NCBI GenBank assembly: GCA_029582155.1
Contig: CM055909.1
Coordinates: 42,468,967 to 42,532,966 of the forward strand
Direction of reading: 5' to 3'
DNA from: Panopea generosa
Taxonomy: Eukaryota; Mollusca; Bivalvia; Adapedonta; Hiatellidae
DNA length: 64,000 nucleotides
A program made the position numbers and the translations under genes. Position 1 is the stretch's first letter. Every line of letters begins with the position of its first letter. Positions 23,091-34,924 of this stretch are shown one piece after another. The notes beneath the pieces were generated by a model. It was not told the DNA's origin, did not search any database, and saw only the letters and a list, made by a program, of their open reading frames with translations.

Positions 23091-23470
23091 ATCATCTGTT
23101 ACGTACATGTTACAATGGACACAGTAGTGTATGTAGTACAACTCGGCCAACGCTTGAGGCGTGACTACATGAGTCACTCACCTGTATGTTAATATTTGGT
23201 ATGAGATAACATGAAGCTGGAGAGTTGTTCAAAACAAGTTTGAATTTTAATGGAATTTAATAGACGTATATAATCGTTTTGATAATTTGTAACGTGCATG
23301 TTATAGCCGTCACAGAAGTGTTTGTAGTACATCCCAGCCAACGCTTGTTTCGTGACAACACATTGATGTGGTTATTCCTCTGTATATTAATATTTTGTAT
23401 GAGACTACACGGAGCTGGAGAGTTGATATTAATTATCCAAACACTACAGTTCATAAAACAAATATTGAGT
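23091..23470 (+). repeat. 190-bp tandem duplication in the type-2 flank (copy B)
   Basis: Two diverged units about 190 bp apart share gttacgtacatg or gtaacgtgcatg, gtatgtagtacaac-like and gccaacgctt words. The same pair exists at 29621-30000, 39655-40040 and 59071-59430, so the duplication predates the gene duplications. Confidence 0.75.
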
Positions 23471-23631
23471 TCGTTTATTTAACTCCAAAGACATTAATGT
23501 TATAAAACTTATTTTGAGAAATATTGGAAATTATTATTTCTATCCCCATGTACAACCACATTCTGCTAACCAAACTGAGTCATGCTGTCATCGATGTTTA
23601 AACTAACATTAGAGTAAGTAAGTGTTGTTGT

Positions 23632-23641
23632 TGTTGTTGTT

Positions 23642-23677
<36 letters not shown>

Positions 23678-23692
23678 GCTGTTATTGTTGTT
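23632..23692 (+). repeat. (GTT)n microsatellite
   Basis: About 20 GTT triplets with few interruptions. Sister loci are at 30154-30200, 40190-40206 and 59601-59668, with different lengths. Confidence 0.95.
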
Positions 23693-24279
23693 AAAACAAT
23701 ATTTCCAAAAATATCCAATTATAAACGTCATTGGTATGACAGTCGTGCACCTTCTTATCAATGCCATGTAACAATTTAATATATACGTCATTTTCTTGAA
23801 CAAAAACAACTTAAAAATGAACTCACCAACTGCACAAATATAAGAGAAGATGATTTTTTTATCTAATTAATACTATATTGGTATGTGCAGAAGACTCTTC
23901 AATATAATAACATATTTCATGTTAGAATCATTATCATTTCGTTATTACAAGTGTAAAACCAAGTTGCAGTTGTTATTTACTATTTCAGTAGTAAACTACA
24001 CTGACCTCTGTAGGTCAATGATATTCCCGCTTTAATTAAGTCAGCGTCACAAAATATATCACGCTCATCTACACTCAAAGTGGTGAACCTCTATCGTGTT
24101 TTATTTCTGTATATATGTTTGTATTGCTGCTATTACAATTATTGTATGTACAGGTTTCGTTTGTGTTGTTGTTGTGGTTGTATTTTGAATCCTGTTTGAT
24201 ATGTACTTTCTTATTTTGGCCATTCATTTGTTGAACTTCTCAAGTATTTCATGTAAGAATCAAATACAGTACATACGCC

Positions 24280-24348
24280 AGCAGGCACATGCATGCACGC
24301 ATACGATGCATATACAAACATTGACACGCCCATAGACTACACACATAG

Positions 24349-24411
<63 letters not shown>

Positions 24412-24560
24412 CGAACAAATAAATATACACGCTCACTCACACAAGTACATATGCTGCATTAACATACAAACGCACGCACTCACGCATGCCCTTAACCACA
24501 TGCACACGTACCTTCTCGGCATTCACATACAGACGCACGCATGTACACGTATACACGCAT
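24280..24560 (+). repeat. CA-rich block with (CA)n
   Basis: Perfect (CA)n at about 24352-24408 inside a wider tract of acacgcatac-like words. The same tract occurs at 46070-46400, partly at 30840-30940, and at 61850-62060. Confidence 0.9.
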
Positions 24561-24824
24561 TATATTATACTATCTACTTGTTATAATGTATTCCTATTGC
24601 ATATAAAATGTATATTCCATGAATATAATCACCTAATTGGACTTTTGATTTTCCAATTAGAAATCTAACCTATCAATAGAATCTATCAGTAGAATCTTCC
24701 AACTGGACTCTTTATATTCCGCTTAATATCGACCGCTTTGAAATTGTAATTTCCCCTTGGAAACTAAAGCCAATCGGAATATTTGCATGGTGTTTTTTTA
24801 CTACTTAGAATGAATTTAGCTAGT

Positions 24825-24951
24825 AATAGCTGGAGGACATGCCGACCAGAATGGGCACCTGCTCTTATTCGCAGAAGTAAGATGCGGCTCTCTGAAATGT
24901 CGCCATAAGTGAATGGTTGGGAACAGACATGTACATTTTTGCACAAAATAA
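24825..24951 (+). pseudogene. Orphan exon-2 end (relic)
   Basis: Matches the last ~42 codons of exon 2 (AGGHADQNGHLL, then RCGSLKC) with a one-base deletion in gtcgccataag and further changes before the stop at 24949-24951. No exon 1 or exon-2 start belongs to it. It has the same 3' flank as the relics at 10191 and 46677. Confidence 0.88.
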
Positions 24952-26105
24952 TGTATTGATAGATTATGAGAAAATGTGATGCGCGTGAGTTTGGACGGTT
25001 ACCGTATTCTGATTGTAAGATAGTAATGTACTGCATATGTCATGTTACTCAAATTAAATGCTTATAATTTACAATTGCTTATTAAACTATAATAAATATA
25101 CGGAGTTTGTTCTGCTTATTGACTACTTTCTCTGGCTTATGGTTAATACTTAATGTGAATATTAGATATATTAACACATTAAATCAAACGTATTGTAGGA
25201 TACATTCGTGAGAACAAAACAACAAATGACTCTTTCTTATAAATCCACAAACCTCCATCAAATAACACTTACAATATATATTTATTTGTATCTCTGAGAC
25301 CTATTTAAAAATAAAGTGTCGTCTGTCGTATTTGAATAATTTTCTTCGTGATATTGTTCGACAATTCTTTGGCATCTCCCTTGCCTATTAGAGTGTTATG
25401 ATCTTGTGTTCTTATATCCCTAAACGTTACGTCCATTGTTGAGGTAATGTATTTGGTATAAAGAAAGGACAGGACATTTTTTTTTCTCAACCTCAACCAA
25501 TACAGTTTTATACCATTAGTATATTGATTAATTGGATATTTAGCCTCATTCTTATGCCATCGAGAAGTAACAGACGACCATGACCAGTCTTTTCTGGGAT
25601 ACGGGAAGATTACCAATTCTCGAACACACATTTCCGCAAGTAACTGGTAACATTTCCACTTGAATCAGAGCTGAGAGACGAATTATTTAAGTTCACAGAG
25701 ACTGTATTCGGGCATGAATTTGAACTCACCCCTGGAGCGGAGCTAACCGTGCCCGACAATTTGGGACCAAAAATTCAAGGATATATAACTTCTTTATTTA
25801 TTGATTGAAATTGTCTCTATAAAAGACCTGGATCAATGTCTACTAAGAGACATATAAACACTAATTACACGGTGATTAAGTCACTGAGCTACTATGCTTG
25901 TATATGGAATTATTTTACAAAAGATAATCAAGATTTTTAGTCATAGATAGCATCTATCTCTACATCGATGTTACAACACAGCTGTTTTGTTTAAAGGCTG
26001 TTTTGTTCATTATTATGTTGTATTGTTTTGTGTTTTATGTGTTGCGTTGCGTTGTGTTGTGTTGTGCAGTGTTATCTTGCTATGCTGCATTGCTCTTCTT
26101 TGTAT
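24952..26105. other. Spacer between relic and 43-bp array
   Basis: Holds the relic's 3' flank, a minus-strand SINE (25521-25767) and the pre-array block (cggtgattaagtcactg, ctgttttgttcattatta). No gene. Confidence 0.6.
25521..25767 (-). mobile_element. tRNA-derived SINE (minus strand)
   Basis: Reverse complement of the 19652 family: the tRNA-like head is at the right (ggttagctccg-like, B-box-like gagttcaaattc) and the body contains gattcaagtggaaatgttac. A deletion has removed most of the anticodon region present in the sister at 47531. It occupies the same position relative to the 43-bp array as the copies at 31261 and 47531. Confidence 0.72.
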
Positions 26106-26892
26106 TGTAGTGTATGGTAGTGTATGATAGTATACTGTGTTGCGTGCTGTATTGGTATTGTAGTGTATGGTAATGTACTGTGCTGCACGTTGTATTGGTA
26201 TTTAAGTGTATGGTAATACACTGTGCTGCGTATTGTTCTGGTATTGTAGTGTATGGTAGTGTAATGCCATGCGTGTTGTATTGGTATTGCAGTCTAAGGC
26301 AGTGTACTGTGCTGTGCGATGTATTGGCATTGCAGTGTATGGTTATGAACAGTACTGCGTGTTGTACTGGTATTGCTGTGTATGGTTGTGTACTGTGCTG
26401 CGTGTTGTATTGGTATTGTAGTGTATGGTTGTGTACTGTGATGCGTGTTGTATTGACATTGTAGTGTATGGTTGTGTACTGTGCTTCGTGTTGTATTTGT
26501 ATTGTAGTGTATGGTTGTGTACTGTGCTTCGTGTTGTATTTGTATTGTAGTGTTTTTTGTGTACTGTGCTGCGTGTTGTATTGGTATTACAGTTTATGTA
26601 AGTATACTGTGCTGCTTGTTGTATTGGTATTGTAGTATGTGGTTGTACATTATGCTACGTGTTGTATTGGTATTGCATTGTATGGCATTACACTGTGCTG
26701 CGTGTTGTATTGGTATTGCAGTGAATGGTAGTGTCATGTGCTGCTAGTTGTATTGGTATTGTAGTGTATGGTTGTGTACTGTGCTGCGTGTTGTAATGAC
26801 ATTGTGGCGTATGGTAGTTTACTGTGCTGAGTGTTGTGTTGGTATTGTAGTGTATGGTAGTATACTGTGTTGCGTGTTGTATTGGTATTGTA
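26106..26892 (+). repeat. 43-bp minisatellite upstream of copy C (about 18 units)
   Basis: Same unit and same right-hand boundary (gtagttaatctcagca) as the array at 11547, but about a quarter of its length. Confidence 0.94.
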
Positions 26893-27445
26893 GTTAATCT
26901 CAGCAACATTTCAGTCAAGATGCTGACTGCCGTATAAATGATAGAAACATGTCATACATTGTACTTTTCTGCACGTCTTTATCTGAGCAATGAAAATAAA
27001 TCCAGTCCAATATTAAGGTGTACTTTTATTTCATTCATATTTATCAAGACCAGCGTTGCAACAGTAGTTGTTTTCTAATATATAAGGGGGGGGGGGGTTA
27101 ATATATTTTTTTGCTTGTAAACATTAATGAAACCGAGGATCTTTGTCTTTGCAATAAGTCCCTTTAATTTGAATAACGTCATGATAACATGTCGCTTGTT
27201 TGGATCCATCAGATTTCCTGTGAGAACAAAACAGCAGGCACCAGAATTGACGCAAAATTAATATGAATTCACTCGGTTTAAAATGTTTAACTATTTCTCT
27301 AGAAAAAACATTAGATTTACGATAACGTATTCCACATGCCTTGCTTGTAACAAGCACGCACTAGTAACTTCCATATAACTCGCGTTGCAAAAGTTGTTAA
27401 GTGTATAGTCATGCAAGCTGTGTTATTATATCTGCGAACGTCATC
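26893..27445 (+). promoter_or_regulatory. Alpha-type upstream module of copy C
   Basis: Same block as upstream of A, D and F (cagtcaagatgctgactgcc; caataagtccctttaattt). It contains a short G run at 27087-27097. In this copy it drives a type-2 body. Confidence 0.5.
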
Positions 27446-29057
27446 ATGGGAAGATTTGTTGTTGCTGTATTGTGTTTTATATCATTTGTGGGAGCCTTCA
27501 TTATAGACAAAGATGAACCACAATGTCTGTCTAGGTTTGATTATGATTACAAAGTGCTTCAGAAGCTTGTCGCGCTGGAACAACAGCAGACAGAGTTACG
27601 AGAGACGATAACTAAACAAAAGGATTTAATAGAACAACTGAGGCAAGGCACCAAATGTGAGTTTATATACTCATGTATATATTTCGCTAATAATTAACAC
27701 ATGGCGCATTGTCTAAATCTAAAGAAGAAAATGTTTTACAATTTATATGACAGTAACGTAGATAGTTTACCCGCGGTATGCAACAATAAATACAATGTAC
27801 ATTCACATTAGTATTCTATGTCAGTATATACCTAGCACTCGTGCATATTCCGGGTAGATCCGTCCATTAATTTCGGTGTCCAAACATAAATTGTGATATT
27901 ACTGTTGATATACGGATACCAATGCATTAAATTGCCATCATTCACGAATAGCTGCACAGAACATGCGTTTAAACGTCCCAACATGTTGGTGTAGATTAAT
28001 GAGTGCCAGGTAAATACTCACGCACAATAATGTTCTGGTCAAGTATGAACTATGGTGACAATATTAGGACGAGGGCTGTGCTTATCAAGTCTATTTTGAG
28101 AATTAGTAATTCTCTATTTGAAGTTTTGATGTGAACGCTGTCCCATTTGTAGAACAATTATCTCAATGTGTTAATTTTATTCACGGCAGCGTTTCGTTGT
28201 TATAATGTGACGGGAGAGGAAAGAGCGAGGTTGGGAATCCTGCAAACCAGGTTTAAGGCTCAGAGTTGAGGTTTATTGCTATTTCAACTGTTCAAAGTGG
28301 TCAGCCTCTATCGTGTTGTTTTTCTGTATGTATATTTGTATTTGTGTTATTATAATTATAACTATTATGTGTTTTGTGTTGTGGCTGTGTACTTTGAATC
28401 ATACATCTCCTGTTTAAACTGTACTTTCTCATTTTTGTGATGCCTTTGTTGAACTTCTCACATATTTCATAACTATGTCAGAATCTATTATTTACTTCAG
28501 ATAATGGTGCCGGGTCAACATACGTACGATGGGGACGGACATCTTGTCCAGGTAATGGCTCAGAACTGGTTTACCATGGTAACGCCGCTGGATCACAACA
28601 TGACCACCAGGGGAGTGCTGCCAATTTTTTATGTCTCCCAACTGAGCCATTGTGGGGACATTATGAAGACGGGGAACAATCTAGTGCTCAAGTTTGGGGA
28701 GCAGAATATCAACTAAGTGGAAGGAACTTAAATCGTTTCTTCGGCGGCAACATACATAACGATGACGTTCCTTGTGCCGTATGCAGAACAACACGGACAA
28801 GCGTCCTGATGATCCCGGGAAGGAACGCTTGTTATCCAGGATGGACCTTGGAATATAAAGGATACCTAACAGCAGGTCATACCAGCCATTATGCTACAGA
28901 ATTCATATGTTTGGATGACAAACCGGAAACAATATCTGGAGGACATGACGACCAGAATGGACACCTGCTCTACTTCGCAGAAGTAAGATGCGGCTCTCTG
29001 AACTGCCCACCCTATGTGAATGGTCGGGAACTGACATGCACAGTTTGCACAAAATAA
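27446..29057 (+). CDS. Copy C: secreted coiled-coil, C4-like domain protein (exons 27446-27656, 28501-29057)
   Basis: 255 residues if spliced like its sisters. Exon 1 has ISFVGAFIIDKDEPQC. The last exon-1 base is T rather than the G found in every other intact exon 1, so the donor reads aaat/gtgagt and residue 71 becomes Tyr instead of Asp (TAT for GAT). Loss of G at -1 could weaken splicing, although gtgagt itself is intact. Exon 2 is type 2 (GNAAGSQHDHQGS, QLSGRNL, HTSHYATEF, ending CTK), with all ten Cys. AATAAA lies at 29105-29110. It is the only copy here that pairs an alpha upstream module with a type-2 body, which suggests a recombinant. Confidence 0.83.
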
Positions 29058-31260
29058 TGTTTTCAGGTGTAAGCCATTGATTTTACTTACTTTTTTCTAT
29101 AGTTAATAAACAGTTTGCATGCTCGTCATTCATAGAAATACCCGAATGAAAGAAGTGAGATTTAGTCAGTCACCGCAATACTAATACAGTATGTGAAATG
29201 CTTAGAGAATGTGTCATCCAAGAGATTTTGTTTTTGTCAATTTGAAAAATAACGGAAGTAAACTTCCGAAATATTGTGTTTATATCCCCATTTCAATTTT
29301 CATTTTTTTTTTCAAAATAAACAGCTTAAAATAACAATGCTTTTGAAATGTTTCAAATAGGATTAACAATGCCATCAAAACCAAAACTTGAATGTGAAAA
29401 TACATTTTTAGAGAAAAGGAAACTACGATTATCTATGGCATCTCTCATTGCTCACTGTCCCATGGAAGCATTTCCTGATTTGCAATGGTGGTACTATAAG
29501 ATACGCAGGTGAGTCTGGGTGTAACCTGTTTCTGATAAGAATATACTAATCGACCATGCCTTGTGATGAAAACAATTTAAATTATTATGTAATTTAATTG
29601 ACGTTACGGACATTTTCGTTTTAATCATTTGTTACGTACATGTTTCAATGAACACAGTAGTGTATGTAGTACAACATGGCCAACGCTTGAGGCGTGACTA
29701 CATGAGTCACTAAACTGTATGTTAATAATTGGTATGAGATAACATGAAGCTAAAGAGTTATTCAAAACAAGTTTGATTTATTATGGAATTTAATTGACGT
29801 ATATAATCGTTTTAATAATTTGTAACGTGCATGTAATAGCGGTCACAGAAGTGATTGTGGTACAACCCAGCCAACGTTTGTCTCGTGACTACACATTGAT
29901 GAGGTTATTCCTCTTTATATTATTATTTTGTATGAGACTACACGGAGCTGGAGAGTTGATATTAATTAACCAAACGCTACAGTTCATAAACCAATCTTTT
30001 GTTCGTTTATTTAACTTCAAAGACATTAAAGTTATAAAACTTATTTTCAGAAATATTGTAAATTATTATTTCTCTCCCAATATACAACCACATTTTGCTA
30101 ACCAAACTGTGTCAAGCTTTCACCGATTTTTAAACTAACATTAGAATAAGTAAGTGTTGTTGTTGTTGTTGTTGTTGTTGTCGTGTTGTTGTTGTTGTTG
30201 AAACAACATTTCCAAAAATATCCAATTATAAACATCATTCGTAAGACAGTCGTGCACCTTCTTAGCAATACCACGTAACAATTTAATATATACGTCATTT
30301 TCTAGAACAAAAACAACTGAAAATTAACTCACCAACTGCACAAATATAAGTACAGAGTTGTTATGTAATTAATACTATATTGGTATGTGCAGAAGACTCA
30401 TCAATTTTATAAAAAAATTCATGTTAGAATCATTATCATTCTGTTATTACAAGTGTAAAACCAAGTTGCAGTTGTTATTTACTATTTCAGTAGTAAACTA
30501 GACTGACCCCTGTAGGTCAATGATATTCCCGAATTAATTAAGTCAGCGTCACAAAATGTATCACGCACGTCTACCCTCGATATTGTTGTATGATTTAAGC
30601 TCCACAATAATTATTGCGGTTTATTCCTATTTCAACTGTCTGTTCAAAGTGGTGAACCTCTATTGTGTTTTTATTTCTGTATGTATGTTTGTATTGTTGC
30701 TATTATAATTATTGTATGTACAGGCTACGTCTGTGATGTTGTTGTGGTTGTATTTTGACTCCTGTTTGATATGTACTTTCTTATTTTCGCCATGCTTTTG
30801 TTGAACTTCTCGAATACTTCATGTAACAATCAAATACAGTACACACGCCAGCAGGAACATGCATGCACGCATACGCTACATATACAAACATTGACATGCC
30901 CGCACACACATGCGAACAAATAAACGTTCACGCTCACTTTTCGTGATATTGTTAGCCAATTCTTTGGCATCTCCATTGCCTATTAGAGTGCTATGTTCTT
31001 GTGTTTTTATATCCGTAAACGTACCGTTCACCGTTGAGGTGATGTATTTCGTATAACGACATTATGTGAGAAAGTGTGTTAGTTACTTGCGGAAGGACAG
31101 TTTTATTCTCAACCAATACAGTTTGATGCCATGTATATAATTTATTTGGTTGAAAACGGATTATATAATCAAAATTGCTGACATTTTTAAACGTATTTCA
31201 GGTAAAACAAATCTTACATTGCAACTTAAGTGTGACAAAAAAAATCAGCAATTTTTAATA
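29058..31260. other. Type-2 3' flank of copy C
   Basis: Contains AATAAA at 29105, the 190-bp tandem duplication (29621-30000), GTT run (30154-30200) and a shortened CA-rich tract (30840-30940). The tract joins directly to ttcgtgatattgtt, so the orphan exon-2 relic present after copies B and E has been deleted here. A SINE-body fragment (gttacttgcggaaggacag) lies near 31090. Confidence 0.65.
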
Positions 31261-31530
31261 CATTGATTAATTGATATTTAGCCTAATTTTTATACCTTCA
31301 GGAAGTAACAGACATCATGGCCACTCTTTTCTGGGATAAGGGAAGATTAACCAGTACTCGAACACACATTTCCGCAAGCAACTGGTAACATTTCCACTTG
31401 AATCAGAGCTGAGAGACGAAGTATTTAAGATCACAGAGACTGTATCCGGGCATGGATTCGAACTCATCCCTGGATCAATAGTCATAGGCGCTACCACCTG
31501 AGCTAACCGTGCCCGACAATTTGGGACTAA
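31261..31530 (-). mobile_element. tRNA-derived SINE (minus strand)
   Basis: Same family and same relative place as 25521 and 47531. The tRNA-like head at the right contains gctcaggtggtagcgcctat read on the minus strand, and the B box gagttcgaatcc is nearly canonical. Confidence 0.78.
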
Positions 31531-31860
31531 AAAATTAAGGATATATAACTTCTTTATTTATTGATTGATATTCTCTCTGTAAAAGCTCTGGACCAATGTC
31601 TACTAAGAGACTTATAAACACTAATTACACGGTGATTAAGTCACTGATCTACTATGCTTGTATATGACATTATTTTACAAAAGATAATCGAGATTTTTAG
31701 TCATCAATAGCATTTATCTATACATTGATGTTACAACAGAGCTGTTTTTTTAAAGGCTGTTTTGTTCATTATTTTATTGTATTGTTTTGTGTTTCTATGT
31801 GTTACGTTGCGTTGTGTTGTGTAGCGTTGTCTCGCTATGCTGCGTTGCTCATTTTTGTTT
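31531..31860. other. Pre-array spacer
   Basis: Same spacer as before the other 43-bp arrays (gtgattaagtcactgatct; gttgcgttgtgttgtgta). Nothing else seen. Confidence 0.5.
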
Positions 31861-32510
31861 TGCAGTGTATGGTAGTGTATTGTAATACACTATGCTGCGT
31901 GCTGTATTGGTGTTGTAGTGTATGGTTATGTACTGTGGAGCTCGTTGTATTGGTATTGTAGTGTATGGTAATACACTGTGCTGCGTACTGAAGTGGTATT
32001 GTAGTGTAATGTGCTGCGTGTTGTTTTGGTATTGCAGTGTAAGGTAGTGCACTGTGCTGTGCGTTGCATTAGCATTGCAGTGTATGGTTTGGTATAGTTA
32101 TGTGCGTTGTATTGGTATTGTAGTGCATGGTTGTGTACTGTGCTTCGTGTTGTATAGGTATTGTAGTGCATGGTTGTGTATTGTGCTGCGTGTTGTATTG
32201 GTATGACAGTATATGGTAGTATACTGTGCTGCGTGTTGTATTGGTATTGTAGTATGTGGTAATACACTGTGCTGCGTATTGTAGAGGTATTGTAGTGTAT
32301 GATAGTGTAATGTGCCGAGTGTTGTATTGGTATTGCAGTGTAAGGTAATATACTGTGCTGCGTGTTGTATTGGTATTGTAGTGTATGGTTGTGTACTGTG
32401 CTGCGTGTTGTATTGACATTGTAGCGTATGATAGTTTACTGTGCTGCATGTTGTATTGGTATTGTAGTGTATGGTAGAATACTGTGTTGCGTTTTGTATT
32501 GGTATTGTAG
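31861..32510 (+). repeat. 43-bp minisatellite upstream of copy D (about 15 units)
   Basis: Same unit family and boundary as the array at 11547. Confidence 0.94.
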
Positions 32511-33062
32511 TTAATCTCAGCAGTATTTCAGTCACGATGCTGACTGCCGTATAGATGATAGAAAAATGTCATACATTGTACTGTTCTGCACGTCTTTATC
32601 TTAGCGATGGAAATAAATCCAATGCAATATTAAGGTGTACTTTTATTTCATTCGTATTTTTCAAGACCATCGTGGCAACATTAGTTGTTTTCTAATATAT
32701 CACTTTTTTAATATATATATTCTTGATTGTTGTAAAAATGAATAAAACCGAGGGTCTTTATCTTTGCAATAAGTCCCTTTAATCTAAATAACGTCATGAT
32801 GACATGTCGCTTGTTTGGATCCATCATATTTCCTGTGAGAAACAAGACAGCAGGCACCAGATTTTGAAGCAAAATGAATATGAATTCACACAGTTTAAAA
32901 TGTTTAACTATTTCTCTAGAAATAACGTTAGATTTACGATAACGTATTCCACATGCCTTGCTTGTAACAAGCACGCACTAGCAACTTCCACATAACTTGT
33001 ATTGCAAAAGTGCTAGAGTGTATGTTCTGGCAAGCTGTTTTATTCTATCTGCGAACGCCATC
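32511..33062 (+). promoter_or_regulatory. Alpha-type upstream module of copy D
   Basis: Same order of blocks as upstream of A, C and F, ending tctgcgaacgccatc before the ATG. Confidence 0.5.
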
Positions 33063-33289
33063 ATGGGAAGATTTGTTGTTACTGCATTGTGTTTTATATC
33101 ATCTGTGGGAGCCTTCAGTAAAGACAAAGATGAATCACAATGTCTGTCTAGGTTTGATTATGATTACAAAGTGCTTCAGAAGCTTGTCGCGTTGGAACAA
33201 CAGCAGACAGAGTTAAGGGAGACGATAACTCAACAAAAGGATTTAATAGAACAACTGAGGCAAGGTACTAAAGGTGAGTACATGTAATA

Positions 33290-33323
<34 letters not shown>

Positions 33324-34924
33324 ACATACAATCAACACATGGTGTATTGTCTATATTTATAGAAGATAAGACCTTTAATACAGATAACCATGCCTATATT
33401 TCTTTATGCAAAATTATTACAAAATATAAAAGTTAAAAAAGAAACATATTTGCATTATTGTTTCAGTGATGATTAATGCATTATTAAAGCTACTGAATTA
33501 ATGAAAGATGTTTTACAAATATAAACGATGTCACATTATTCATAACAAAAATGTCACTGCTTAGTTACACATACCCGCCAAGTGGGCTAAACAAAAACGG
33601 TAAACATGTACTTGTAATTTTCGAGTAGGTACTTAAATATATTTAGATATATTAATAGTTATGGACTAAAGTTACACGCAATTTCATATTTTTACAACCT
33701 AAAATTGTGACCTTTATCTTTGTGTTACCTTGACCTTGACATATGGTATACAGGCCTGAAATACATAGGTGACAGATCACCATGTCATGCCGATGACTTT
33801 GGTCAAGTTATTTCAATATCTCTACATGATATACAAATTAAAACAGACGCAAAGAGTTGTCAAACAATCTTAACGTGTGATCTTGACCGCTGAGGCAATA
33901 GTTTGGGTCTTACGGCGACAAATCATTATGTTATGTTGATCAATTCAGCTAAGTGATTTACTATTCATCCATGTATGATAAACTACAGACCGGACACAAA
34001 ATCTCAAACTTATAATGTGACGTTTGACCTTTGAGGTACGGGTCCTGTTAATATGCACGACACGTCGTCACACCATGTTCACTATTTGTGCCAAAAAATC
34101 CAGTTAGGTATTACAAAGTAACAAATATGACACTAAACTCGGACAGACGGACGGAAACACAGACACTACGATTACCATATGTCCCACAACAAATTAGGGG
34201 CATAAAACACATTGCTGTATGAATAGGTCAAGGCATTTTACATGAGTGAATTAAAGAAAAGCCAATTATAGAAGATAGTTTCGATGATAGATGTCTTATA
34301 GAAAGTTCTGTACTGTCTTCAGTTGGCTGTTGTTGTGTAACAAGCTTTATTGTATGTTTACTTTCAGATAAATTGGCTGGATCGACATACGTAAGATGGG
34401 GAAGGACGTCATGTCCATGTAATGGATCAGAACTGGTTTACCATGGTTACACTGCAGGATCAATGTACGACCACAGTGGCAGTGCGGCAAACTTTCTTTG
34501 TCTCCCAAATGAACCATTGTGGGGTCATTATGATGATGCGGTACAATCTAGTGCAGAAGTTTGGGGAGCAGAATATGAACTAGATGGAAGGGACTTAAAC
34601 CGTTTCTTCGGTGGCAACATAAAAAACGAAGATGTTCCTTGTGCCGTCTGCAGAACAACACGGACAAGCATCCTGATAATCCCGGGAAGGAACGTTTGTT
34701 ATCCAGGATGGACTTTGGAATACAAAGGATACCTAACAGCAGGTCACAAGTCACACAAAGCAACGGAATTCGTTTGTTTGGATGACAAACCAGAAACAAT
34801 AGCTGGAGGACATGCCGACCAGAATGGACACCTCCTCTACTTTGCCGAAGTAAGATGCGGCTCTCTGAAATGTCCGCCATATGTGAATGGTCGGGAACTG
34901 ACATGTGCAGTGTGTACATATTAA
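33063..34924 (+). CDS. Copy D: secreted coiled-coil, C4-like domain protein (exons 33063-33273, 34368-34924)
   Basis: 255 residues. Exon 1 has AFSKDKDESQC and TITQQKDLIEQL. The 1094-nt type-1 intron carries the TGACCTTGACCT repeat and an early (TA)n run (33292-33320). Exon 2 is type 1 (GYTAGSMYDHSGS, ELDGRDL, HKSHKATEF, ending CTY). Residue 88 is Cys (TSCPCNGS), where A, B, C and E have Gly and F has Tyr, so the domain has eleven Cys, an odd number. RNVCYPGW replaces RNACYPGW and ILIIPG replaces ILMIPG. The extra Cys could form an intermolecular bridge; this is inference. Confidence 0.87.
33680..34180 (+). repeat. Type-1 intron repeat (copy D)
   Basis: Same repeat block as 15530-16035, ending in cggacagacggacggaaaca. 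Confidence 0.6.

Larger units (their letters stand above)
22433..24824. other. Type-2 3' flank of copy B
   Basis: Shared with the flanks of C, E and H: aagagattttg, cggaagtaaacttcc, ctcattgctcactgtccc. It contains an internal tandem duplication (23091-23470), a GTT run and a CA-rich block, listed separately. No gene. Confidence 0.7.

Noticed and set aside
23609-23809. Poly-Asn open frames on the minus strand (also 30098, 1306)
   Set aside because: Translations of GTT or TTA microsatellites.
24249-24586. Cys/Val and Thr/His open frames over the CA repeat
   Set aside because: Low-complexity translation of (CA)n.
28504-28716. Open frame starting MVPGQHTYDGDG at the exon-2 start (also 21879, 38525, 57690, 62347)
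   Set aside because: Shifted reading of exon 2 beginning at an ATG that overlaps the acceptor; the correct frame continues the coil from exon 1 and is preserved across copies.
34548-34919. 123-codon open frame on the minus strand of exon 2 (also 16399, 50580, 53921)
   Set aside because: Antisense shadow of the conserved exon 2; it recurs because the sense sequence recurs.
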